Assembly (NCBI GenBank): GCA_964023205.1
Contig: OZ026833.1
Location: 5,482,138-5,546,137 of the forward strand
DNA: 64,000 nt
Reading direction: 5' to 3'
DNA from: Lutraria lutraria
Taxonomy: Eukaryota > Mollusca > Bivalvia > Venerida > Mactridae
Part shown: in pieces, positions 57,501 to 64,000 of the stretch
Layout: every line of letters begins with the position of its first letter
How positions within the stretch are numbered: position 1 is the stretch's first letter
The notes under the pieces: generated by a model
Told to the model about the DNA's origin: nothing
Seen by the model: only the letters and a program-made list of their open reading frames with translations
The model's database searches: none
Position numbers and translations under genes: made by a program

Positions 57501-60500
57501 CAGAGCTATTTAAAATCATTAGACAGTGAACATATTTAGAGAGATCACTGGACAGTGAACATATTTAGAGAGATCATTGGACAGTGAACATATTTAGAGA
57601 GATCATTAGACAGTGAACATATTTAGAGAGATCATTGGACAGTGAACATATTTAGAGAGATCATTGGACAGTGAACATATTTAGAGGGATCATTAGACAG
57701 TGAACATATTTAGATAAACAAAGAAAGAAAGCTGAATACTGGTAAAAAACTTACAAAACTTACCTATTCAGGTCAGGATAAAGTCCAGCTTTAGAGAAAC
57801 TGAAACCATGATAATACATGATTAACAAGTGCCAGGTCACAAAATACGCCCTTCAAAATTATTTATTAAAAGCGCCAAGGGGCATAACTCAGTAGTGTCT
57901 GGGCCGTTTAGGCTGGTTATCGAACATGACTAAGATATCATGGCCATAAACATTTCCATGAAGTTTGGTGAGGATCCGAATGAAACTGTTTGAATTTGTA
58001 TCATGTTCAGAGTAGGTTTGATGGCTTAATTCCATTAAATTCTCATTCAGTACTGGCTGAACTGAGAGATCAGACTGGTCCCTATGTTAGCTTTTTTTCA
58101 TCCTGTATATTAAATGCACAGTCAATAGTAACAGACATGTAATCATAAAATGCAAAATTTATGTTAAATAATCATCACAGATATTAACAATAGATTAGTA
58201 TAACCCTGATTATTCAATTCCTAGGATCTGAAAAATATTAATTTGGATAATTCAGGGTTTCAAATAATCCATTTCAGTAATTAAATATATAGAGTCGTAT
58301 TCGGGAGCATCGACCTTATTTGGATAATACTGGGTATTCGGATAATCGGTAGTTGAATAATCGAGATTTTACTGTGTATACGATGTACATGTATGTCAGT
58401 GAAATGGTCATATTCTGTGACTTTTTTTCATTTAAAATATGTTTTTCTTTACTAACTTGTTTGTTGTAAGTTCAATAGACTGTGTCTGAGGTGTTTCCAG
58501 TACAAATTTGTATGATACAGTGGACATATCGTCCAGAGCAACTATCATATCCTCAAGCATACCCATCTCGTCGCTATGGCAACTCAACAATCCTTCCATT
58601 TGAACAATAATGCCGATACTCGTTAATTGGTCTAAGATGGCGGCATTGTCAATATGGGAATGTAAGTGTATCAATACACCGGTAACGACAGACGACAACT
58701 GTGAATGAAATACATAAACAACATTTACCACTGCTGAGTCGAATGACATCATTCTATAGTGTACAGTTAAACCACAATATTATAGCCACATTAGTTTTTG
58801 TGCCATCAAAGAAATGGTCTTAAAATTGAAGTGTATTTATTATCTTTAAAGCAAAATATAGAGGATTTAAAAGGTGAAAGTGAAGATTTTGTTTATTATA
58901 GTGTCACCACTATTGAAAGGTCCAGCCAAGTTGGCTTATGAGACACCTATCTTTTGGGCACAAAGTACCTCCCGAACCCCTTCTCTTTTTGCCGGGTGCC
59001 TGACTGAGATGGGCCTATGGTAACCATTATTTAACTAGCTGGTGGCTCACCAACTGACTGCATCAGTTCTAACCCAGTATCCACTGGGGTACGAACCTTC
59101 GATCTCCCGTTCTAAAGATGGACCCCTAAGCACTCGGCTGAGGTTATGGTTATATATCTATAGCTGATTCAAATAATAATATTATGGTTTTACTGTATAA
59201 GATATGAATGAAAGACAAAAAAACAAAACAAGTAGAACTCATGACAAATATTAAAAGTAAATTATTTCATACAATTAACTGTTGCTTGTCTGTTTACAAT
59301 AGATTTCTCAAAGAAGTAATAAGGTAACTTAACTTGGTGCTGAAGAATGTAAGCATTAAAAATAGCATGATAAGACTGCAAATTGAAATTATCTGAAAAT
59401 CTACCACTTTGACTGCATGATGCAACTTCAGACACTGATTTCCTAAAATCTTTTGTGAATATATTTTGCTTTTTTGTAACATTGTTTATAACATTTGAGC
59501 ATTTCAAACGAGTAAATTATGGATATTTAGAATGCTAGCAAATTTTTCGATGTGAGATTTTTGTGGAACAAAAGTCCACAGAAACATGCTTACCACAAAA
59601 AACGTAAAACCTAAAACATATGAAATCAATTCTAGGGAAACAGTACTCTAGGAAAAAGATTATCCATGAACACTTCAGAGCACTGACAAACAGACAGACA
59701 GTCAAAGTGTCTTAGACAAATTTCAACAATGAACAGAATAAGCTTGATTTCATCTTGAATTTGAGAGATCTGAATGGTCCCATGACAGACTTCACGAAAG
59801 ATGTCGGATCTTCAGACTTGTGTTGGTCCAGTAAAAAATCCTATCTCCTCAGTCAAGCTGTCCAGTGATTTATTTACCCGATGTATATGCATTTACACTT
59901 GTTTACTTTCTTCGGTTTGACAGATTTCCTTTTTGGTCCGACAGAATTTTCAAGCTTGTTAGACCGAATGTCAGGCAGATTTTTATGCCTTTCGTGAAGT
60001 CTGCCATGATTATAGTCTCTAATTGGTAGTAATTGACACTTCATTGCCATAAATTTAAATCCCAACCAATCATCACATGTGAGGAAACTATCAAGCTGGC
60101 TTACAGAAGGTTGGTGGTTCTACCCTGGTGTACATCTGAGGTTTTCCTCCACAGATGTAACTGCCAAAATATCCTGACTATAAGTGTGACGTTAAAACCC
60201 CAGAGAAAAGAATGTTTGATTTTACAGAAGAGATAAAAGTACTTACTGCATGTGAAAATGTTAAATCTCTTCTACTTTTTATTAAATGCATCAACTTCAA
60301 ATTATCTTTATGTTCCTGAAATATAAATATGACCGTAGGAACTATCATTTTACAACTGTATTGCTATAAATCAAAGAAAGATTACTCTGAATTGACTCTT
60401 CTCAAAGATACTTCAGCAATAATTTCTGATCAAAGGGGGACAACTCCATACTAACCAGTTCTGGCAAAGAAAGGTAATTTAGCGATGACCAAAGTTGACT

Positions 60501-62946
60501 TTAATCAACTAATAATGTCAAAACTCATTTTCTCCTCGGTAAAGCAAATAGATTACAGTCATTTGAAGAATATTGATAACAGATATAATAGCATAACTGA
60601 AACAGTTAATATTGCACAATTTCGAAAAAGCGAAGATCAAAATGCCCAGTCTAAGCAATCTTACCCCTATTTTCTATGTAAAATTTAATGTAGAAACATA
60701 ATTTAAATTATAGACTCAAAATATCACAAAAGTATGATGAAAAATGTCCAAAATTACGAAATGACATGCCTCGTTTTCACACCCATTGTGTACACACTTC
60801 TTTTTTTCTGAATAAATTACAACAAGTTGTTTTTGATATATTTCTAAACAAACGATTATATAGAAATATAAACAAGACAAACAGAAATCTTACTACAAGG
60901 TCAAGAAATGACAGAAAATGAGTAGCTTTCTGACACACAATCTCTACAAAACTTTTCAGTTTGATAACATTAGGACTGATATCGCCGAGCCATTTTGGTC
61001 GATCCATTTCCCCTGATTTATTCTCAACAAGATCTTCAACCATAGAAGTCAAACAAACCAATGCCGCCTCGGTGTTCACCCTCGTCATATCCTGAAACAA
61101 GTATTGTAAGGGAATCTTGTATAATAGATGGCAACCAATGGGAATAAAATAAGGTGTTCATGCATAATTCTTAAAGTCCCATTAGCTTTTTGTTATAAAA
61201 ATTATGCAAAAAACAAGCAATTACTAATATTAACCCAAGATAATAATAACTGACGAAACAAGCCCTCTTCCTTTGAAAAACACTCATTTCACTGTGATTT
61301 TTGCTTTTGTAAACTGGAAATACATAGAGCGCATGACGTCACTTTATGACGAGTGCATAACATGACTGCGGAAAACACAGCTGTTCTATAAATAGTTTTT
61401 TTTTCAATGATATTGAAAAAAAAACGATAGTGGTTTTGGAAACACATTTTATTGCTATAAAGTATGCACGTGAGGAAAACACACTGGATTCCTCTGTAAA
61501 AGAACAAAGAGAAACTATTACGACCGATACATTTATATGATTATGGGACTTTAAGGTAAACAAAAGGTCGTGGGTTTGAATCTCGGCTCCACATTCTATA
61601 ATTCAGGGATGCTTTTTCAGTGTCCCCATCCCAAGAACCGAGTCATGTACTAAGTCTAAGAAAATCTCAGGAATTGGGCGAGGTGTGTATCAGTTCTTTA
61701 CACTGGGCACGATGAAGAATCAGGAAAACTATTCGAAAATTAAAAGGATTTCAATGCCTGGTTCTCCTTTATCTTATCTACCCTATCACTGGGGCAGCTC
61801 TGAATAGCTGTCGAAAGGGCCTTTAAATGGCATATAACCATTAACTAACAGACTTACCCAGGGTTCCACCGTTGGACTCTGAACAAAACGACTACCAGTC
61901 CATTTCCAATCTTTCCCTTTTTTTTCCTCTGGCTTTAATTTTGCACTCACTTCAGCTTGAGCTTCAAATTCTTCATGTATATCAGCCAACTTATTAGCCG
62001 TTTCTTGTAAAATAGGACTTTCACAATCCATAACCAATTCCTTCACCTAAAAGTAAGATTTTCAGATACAGTGCAACCTCTCTAAACCAACACCCTTGAG
62101 ATGTGGCAAAACTGTTGTTAAAGGAAGGTTGTTGCTCAAGAGAGGGCTGCTCTAGAGAGGTTGTACTGTATGTTGATTTTGTAGGCTTGTTCAATTGTTG
62201 AGATACTGGCTATTAAGTTTGTACATTTATGTTTAATGTCTGTTTAAATAGATTAATTGATAAATCAATTGATATTGCAATACACTCAGAATATACATTC
62301 ATTGTGTAGGTAAAGATTTGGTTAAAATCTAATATCAGACTTTATTTTCTACAGAATTATCATTTCAAGCCAACGAGTCCACTCTGTGGTTATTGTCTGT
62401 GAAGTAAAAAAGAACATCTTTATATTGGTTGAAATGATAATTAATTCTACGAATATTCAAACCCTTCTCTAGTAGTATGATATTTTTCAAAGTTAATTTT
62501 TTATCAGTCAAAGAATTGATAAAACAATAATTGGTTAGTTTGACTACTGATGTATATTTAAATACTATGGAAATAATGAGTTTATGAAGAACAAAATATT
62601 TAGTATATACGTTGAAGATCTACTGACGGTGAAGTAAAGTCAGGAAAATAGCAAGCAAAAATACATACACTCTCTGATAATTCTGATGTGGCGGCCATTA
62701 AACTTTTACCATCCCCTTGTAATGCTTGTTGACACACGTTATCGCAAAGTTTTATAATCTCAATTTGAAGTCTGTGTAAATTATTAACAAGGTCACACGC
62801 TCGTTTGATCTTTGTGACTTTACTCAAGGTGCCTTCAGGGGAATATTGTTCTTGTTGACGATGGATCATGGCGGATAATCCGCCAGAACGAAATTTACGA
62901 CAATGAGCAGCGAAAGAACCAACAGTAACGATATCGTAGCTACCAC
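48299..62946 (-). CDS. INPP4: INPP4-type inositol polyphosphate 4-phosphatase, 3' ten exons (partial)
   Basis: Hydrolyses the 4-phosphate of PtdIns(3,4)P2 and related inositol phosphates, limiting PI3K/Akt signalling at endosomes and the plasma membrane. Exons in coding order: 62,669-62,946; 61,858-62,046; 60,894-61,091; 60,247-60,315; 58,457-58,698; 57,010-57,150; 52,637-52,734; 51,617-51,829; 49,591-49,694; 48,299-48,586. All junctions are phase-consistent, about 605 aa. Conserved blocks: [97 protein letters not shown]; and the catalytic CKSAKDR (Cys and Arg of CX5R at 48,548-48,550 and 48,530-48,532). The C-terminus [20 protein letters not shown] plus GTYG is diagnostic. The N-terminal third, with the C2 domain, is outside. 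It is the pro-orthologue of vertebrate INPP4A and INPP4B. Confidence 0.96.
48673..48839 (-). mobile_element. TA-type MITE, CAGTCAAACC family
   Basis: Inverted relative to the copy at 41,452: GGTGGCCTTTATT, CACAGGGTGGCC, GCTAACACAGGTATGACTG at the right end. Confidence 0.65.
49160..49580 (+). repeat. Mollusc-type GACCTTGACCTTTGAG repeat, imperfect tandem
   Basis: Three degenerate units: GACCTTGACCTTGGAGCTAC then AGCCATGGG (49,180), a middle unit from 49,320, and GACCTTGACCTTTGAGTTAC then AGCCATGGG (49,471), each followed by a TCAAAATCCTCC-like block. Confidence 0.65.
49591..49694 (-). CDS. INPP4: INPP4 exon, [12 protein letters not shown]...[10 protein letters not shown]
   Basis: Acceptor TTGTTTTTTCAG, donor GCTGAG/GTTTGT. 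It begins with AA, completing a Glu codon whose G comes from either the 51,617 or the 52,637 exon. Confidence 0.95.
50372..50547 (+). mobile_element. TA-type MITE, CAGTCAAACC family
   Basis: CAGTTAAACCTGTGTTAGCA...GGTTGCACTG; same AATAAAGGCCAC blocks as the other copies. Confidence 0.65.
50906..51003 (+). mobile_element. TA-type MITE fragment, CAGTCAAACC family
   Basis: TTAACTTGTGTTAGCAACCA, CATCCTGTGAATAAAT, GTGGCCTTTGTTCATACATT. Internally shortened. Confidence 0.5.
51085..51490 (+). mobile_element. tRNA-derived SINE, copy 3, interrupted by a hairpin MITE
   Basis: Best-preserved head: GGTAGTCTATTGGTAATGCA as A-box region and GGGTTCAAATCTTGG as B-box (GGTTCRANNCC). The body has GGGCGAGGCGTGCATAGGTG and TATAAATGCCCTAT; the tail GGGCCGTCATACAACAG. 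At 51,230-51,288 a hairpin MITE splits it. Confidence 0.75.
51230..51288. mobile_element. Hairpin MITE, copy 2, nested in SINE
   Basis: TATCGAGGGCTCAGCGCAAC ... GTTGAACCCTCGATA. It matches the reverse complement of 27,283-27,370 but lacks the inner right arm. TA is present on both sides. Confidence 0.7.
51617..51829 (-). CDS. INPP4: Candidate INPP4 cassette exon (71 aa)
   Basis: Minus-strand acceptor ATCATCCAG, donor GTCAG/GTTTGA; 213 nt, phase 1-1. It encodes [20 protein letters not shown] and ends LHKKS plus a shared Glu. Skipping it joins [17 protein letters not shown], which aligns continuously with vertebrate INPP4, where no such insert is expected. GC is higher than in the flanking intron and a second frame is also open. 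It may be a lineage-specific cassette or a false exon. Confidence 0.45.
51989..52161 (-). mobile_element. TA-type MITE, CAGTCAAACC family
   Basis: AGTCAAACCTGTGAACAAAG at one end and TGTGACAGCTTACACAGAGT at the other, inverted relative to 52,305-52,482. Confidence 0.6.
52305..52482 (+). mobile_element. TA-flanked MITE, best-preserved CAGTCAAACC copy
   Basis: TA/CAGTCAAACCTGTGTTAGCG ... CATAGGTTTGACTG/TA. Inverted termini of 11 bp with a TA duplication, as in Tc1/mariner-derived MITEs. Confidence 0.8.
52526..52623 (+). mobile_element. TA-type MITE fragment, CAGTCAAACC family
   Basis: AACCTATGAATAAAGACCAC, two tandem TGTCAATAAAGGCCACAT units and a TAGGTTTGACTA end. Confidence 0.6.
52637..52734 (-). 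CDS. INPP4: INPP4 exon, [20 protein letters not shown]
   Basis: Acceptor TTCTATTCAG, donor ATCAAAG/GTTTGA. It continues LAER-FG from the 57,010 exon across a 4.3 kb intron that contains the minisatellite. Confidence 0.95.
52745..54060 (+). repeat. Dispersed repeat, copy interrupted by an insertion
   Basis: 52,745-52,878 and 53,748-54,060 together match 26,440-26,895. The interruption is the 52,879-53,747 element. Confidence 0.7.
52879..53747 (+). mobile_element. GCTCACCTGA-ended element with internal tandem repeat
   Basis: Left AAGAGAGCCACATTGGCCCT then TCGCTCACCTGAG; right end AAAGCTCACCTGATGAATCA then GGTGAGCTAAAA. About four internal units of 160-167 bp, each starting near GTAAACAAGCTAAAATATAG (53,019; 53,180; 53,347; 53,507) with GGGCCCATAACTCTTGAAG inside. 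A 26-bp palindrome (AGCTCACCTGAT-GA-ATCAGGTGAGCT) lies at 53,717-53,742, a few bases before the end. This family is widespread in molluscs; no ORF. Confidence 0.8.
54105..55068. mobile_element. pogo/Tigger-like non-autonomous element
   Basis: TA/CAGTAAAACCCCGATTATTC ... GATAATCGAGGTTTTACTG/TA; 964 bp with about 25-bp inverted termini containing repeated TTCGGATAAT motifs. No transposase remnant could be recognised in the core. Confidence 0.75.
55130..56755. repeat. 35-bp minisatellite, about 45 copies
   Basis: Unit CTAATGCAGGCCCTCTCTAA then TCTGTATTCTAATCA (35 bp). The left third has diverged 33-37-bp units (ACTAATCCAGGC, CTATATCCTCTCTC); the right two thirds are near identical. A TTATCTGTACTC variant unit recurs at irregular 5-11-unit intervals. 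It lies in the INPP4 intron between 52,734 and 57,010. Confidence 0.95.
57010..57150 (-). CDS. INPP4: INPP4 exon, [20 protein letters not shown]
   Basis: Acceptor TCTTTTCTAG, donor GAAAG/GTATGA. It encodes [19 protein letters not shown], a hallmark of INPP4 (human [19 protein letters not shown]). Confidence 0.97.
57195..57440 (+). mobile_element. Second SINE family, copy 2
   Basis: tRNA-like head GCGGTCCAGTGCTTAGTGCG with B-box-like GGGATCAAATCTCGG, body GGTGAACTGGCCACTGATTT, tail CCGGCATTTAATCCACTGAA then ACGAAAC. Confidence 0.6.
57515..57712 (+). repeat. 29-bp tandem repeat, about 7 copies
   Basis: Unit TCATTGGACAGTGAACATAT then TTAGAGAGA, with ATTAGAC variants; in an INPP4 intron. Confidence 0.9.
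57826..58010 (+). repeat. Dispersed repeat (GTGCCAGGTCACAAA family), copy 2
   Basis: Longer left half than 45,880 (contains GGCATAACTCAGTAGTGTCT); shared right half CCATAAACATTTCCATGAAG, GGTGAGGATC. Confidence 0.65.
58196..58374. mobile_element. pogo/Tigger-like MITE, short copy
   Basis: TAACCCTGATTATTCAATTC at the left (eroded) and GAATAATCGAGATTTTACTG at the right; shares CAAATAATCCATTTCAGTA and TATTCGGATAATCGG with 54,105-55,068. An internally deleted derivative. Confidence 0.65.
58457..58698 (-). CDS. INPP4: INPP4 exon, [20 protein letters not shown]
   Basis: Acceptor GTATTTCATTCACAG, donor ACAAACAA/GTTAGT. It encodes [20 protein letters not shown] and [20 protein letters not shown], matching the human LLAQFESLLST...LAMLEDM region. 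Confidence 0.95.
58900..59155 (-). mobile_element. SINE with tRNA-like head (minus)
   Basis: On the minus strand CCTCAGCCGAGTGCTTAGGG and GAAGGTTCGTACCCCAGTGG resemble A- and B-box regions. It is a repeat, not a tRNA gene, as the acceptor stem does not close. Confidence 0.5.
60064..60205 (+). mobile_element. SINE-like repeat
   Basis: GGTTGGTGGTTCTACCCTGG (B-box-like), GAGGTTTTCCTCCACAGATG and tail TAAGTGTGACGTTAAAACCC. Confidence 0.45.
60247..60315 (-). CDS. INPP4: INPP4 exon, [20 protein letters not shown]
   Basis: Acceptor TATATTTCAG, donor CATGCA/GTAAGT; 69 nt, phase 0-0. [16 protein letters not shown] aligns with human KSRRDIVFSQTLAALV, which fixes direct splicing to 58,698. Confidence 0.92.
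60894..61091 (-). CDS. INPP4: INPP4 exon, [20 protein letters not shown]
   Basis: Acceptor TTGTTTCAG, donor CTTGTA/GTAAGA (an alternative donor three bases earlier also keeps phase). It encodes [20 protein letters not shown] and [12 protein letters not shown]. Confidence 0.93.
61171..61554 (-). mobile_element. TTAA-flanked MITE, copy 2
   Basis: TTAA/AGTCCCATTAGCTTTTTG ... ATATGATTATGGGACT/TTAA; 384 bp, inverted copy of 16,264-16,650. Ends are better preserved here. Confidence 0.8.
61557..61840 (+). mobile_element. tRNA-derived SINE, copy 4
   Basis: B-box GTGGGTTTGAATCTCGG, TTTTTCAGTGTCCCCATCCC, GGGCGAGGTGTGTATCAG, CACTGGGGCAGCTCTGAATA. The 5' start abuts the TTAA of the MITE at 61,554. Confidence 0.75.
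61858..62046 (-). CDS. INPP4: INPP4 exon, [20 protein letters not shown]
   Basis: Acceptor CTTTTAG, donor CCCTGG/GTAAGT; 189 nt, phase 0-0. A Lys/Glu-rich coil-like stretch is followed by [18 protein letters not shown]. Confidence 0.93.
62069..62168. mobile_element. 100-bp TA-flanked MITE
   Basis: TA/CAGTGCAACCTCTCTAAACC ... GCTCTAGAGAGGTTGTACTG/TA. Inverted termini of about 18 bp with one mismatch-rich spot. It lies 22 bp from an INPP4 exon. Confidence 0.8.
62669..62946 (-). CDS. INPP4: INPP4 exon, [20 protein letters not shown] (first in window)
   Basis: Acceptor TATTTTGTACAG, donor GAGAGT/GTATGT. It encodes [14 protein letters not shown] and a helical stretch to [10 protein letters not shown]. 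It starts two bases into a codon, so at least one more exon lies to the right outside the window. Confidence 0.92.
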
Positions 62947-63069
62947 CTGTACAAAATAGAAAACAATCTCTTGGTTGACATAGAACAAACATACACAGTA
63001 TTAGAAAATAATAAATATAATATAAATCTCATGAAAGAAAAAAAAAATGCAGCTTAAAAGGAGGTACAA

Positions 63070-63205
63070 TTAAGCCTTGTTACAGACCTCCTATGGGACC
63101 AAATAAGATATCACATAAGGGACCACATTATGGGTCACATAAGAGATCACATTATGCGTCACATACATTATGGGTCACATAAAAGATCACATTAGGGATC
63201 ACTAT
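63070..63205. repeat. Degenerate 12-bp tandem repeat, short block
   Basis: GGGTCACATAAGAGATCACA-type units, related to the 63,780-64,000 array, separated from it by about 570 bp of unique sequence. Confidence 0.8.
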
Positions 63206-63779
63206 AGTATTATAGAGTAACGGTATAGAACTCCTGGGCTCAGAAATCACATTGGTCATGTTCATCAAGGTCCTGTTGTAACAATTCTGAACCGATTCTT
63301 AAAAGCCTGGTCTTATCTGACGCAGAAATAATTTCTCTTTAACCACCATCAACTCTTATATCCATAATTTTTATATTGCTCTGAACTGCAGTATCTCTCG
63401 CCATTGATGTGACCTAAGTTCGTTTTCAATAGCTACAGAGTAAATTTCTTTATTCCCTCGTGATTTCATACCCACTCCGGTGTAAATTGAAAGAAAATCA
63501 AATTTTTATCACTCATAGCCGACAAATCATTCAATTGATCGATACCTAAGGCATTACGATTCAATATTCCACGCTTATGTCGGATTTCGCTTCTCAGCAG
63601 CCATGATCGCACAGTTTAAATGCCATACTATTTTCGTGCCGTTCCGGGAAGTAAAGTCTCAACGATTGGTCAAAATTGGAGGTGTGGCAACCTTCATCTT
63701 CAGCAGTCATTTTGCCAAAGAGAATTTGAATCGTCAAAAATGAATCTTAATGCCTTAGGTTAACACACGCAGGTAGCCT
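63206..63779. other. Intronic sequence between two tandem blocks
   Basis: No exon recognised on the minus strand. ACCTAAGGCATTACGATTCA (63,544) and TCTTAATGCCTTAGGTTAAC (63,742) form a short inverted repeat, TAAGGCATTA/TAATGCCTTA, suggesting another element around 63,545-63,760. Confidence 0.4.
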
Positions 63780-64000
63780 GTGGATCACATAAGAGATCAT
63801 GTTAGGGATCACATTAAGGACCACATTAGGGATCACATTAGAGATCACATTAGGGATCACATTAAGGACCACATTAGAGATCACATTAGAGATCACATTA
63901 GGGACCACATTAAGGACCACATTAGGGATCACATTAGAGATCACATTAGGGATCACATTAGGGACCACATTAGGGATCACATTAGAGATCACATTAGGGA
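63780..64000. repeat. 12-bp tandem repeat running off the window
   Basis: GGGATCACATTA/GAGATCACATTA/GGACCACATTAA variants of a 12-bp unit, at least 18 copies. The long antisense open frame here (repeated NVIPNV) is an artefact of a 12-bp period. Confidence 0.95.

Noticed and set aside
59334..59442. Possible INPP4 exon on the minus strand ([18 protein letters not shown])
   Set aside because: It has an AG/GT frame, but its start phase does not fit the 60,247-60,315 exon. Direct joining of that exon to 58,698 gives [16 protein letters not shown], which aligns with vertebrate INPP4 without a gap.
59874..60065. 64-codon minus-strand ORF ending in a basic stretch ([13 protein letters not shown])
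   Set aside because: No good acceptor, wrong phase for INPP4, and the segment overlaps the edge of a SINE-like repeat.
63747..63992. 81-codon ORF rich in NVIPNV
   Set aside because: It is a translation of the 12-bp tandem repeat.

Overview
The window is animal nuclear DNA: AT-rich, intron-rich, with GT-AG splice sites and many dispersed transposable elements. The repeat families (a GCTCACCTGA-ended element, several tRNA-derived SINEs, TA- and TTAA-flanked MITEs, a LINE with PHD/SWIM-like zinc fingers) together with the three conserved genes suggest a mollusc, most likely a bivalve. The species call is inference.

Three protein genes can be assembled exon by exon with intact reading phase. 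(1) TMEM33 on +, about 11.2-18.4 kb, seven coding exons, 252 aa, complete. (2) A PAR-family bZIP transcription factor (HLF/TEF/DBP/Pdp1 type) on +, 31.1-42.4 kb, six constitutive coding exons (330 aa) plus an unannotated-looking alternative exon at 38,929-39,090. (3) An INPP4-type inositol polyphosphate 4-phosphatase on -, 62.9 to 48.3 kb, the last ten exons (about 600 aa) including the CX5R active site; its 5' part lies beyond the right edge. Genes 2 and 3 converge tail to tail.

The left 10.6 kb is mobile DNA. At 0.8-1.25 kb lies the 3' end of a LINE ORF2. From 1.3 to 6.3 kb are two head-to-tail copies of a decayed non-LTR retrotransposon, the second with ORF1 zinc fingers, a 2A-like motif, endonuclease and reverse transcriptase. 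From 7,484 to 10,560 is the most unusual object: a 3.1 kb element with CACTA...TAGTG termini, long subterminal arrays of a GCGACACGAA/TTCGTGTCGC motif in both orientations, and a central short ORF resembling an SGNH/GDSL hydrolase.

The remaining introns and intergenic DNA (18.4-31.1, 42.4-48.3 and the INPP4 introns) hold SINEs, MITEs of at least five terminal-repeat types, a 35-bp minisatellite of about 1.6 kb, 29-bp and 43-bp tandem arrays, and a 12-bp array at the right edge. Several insertions can be dated relative to one another because a second copy in the window shows the empty site.
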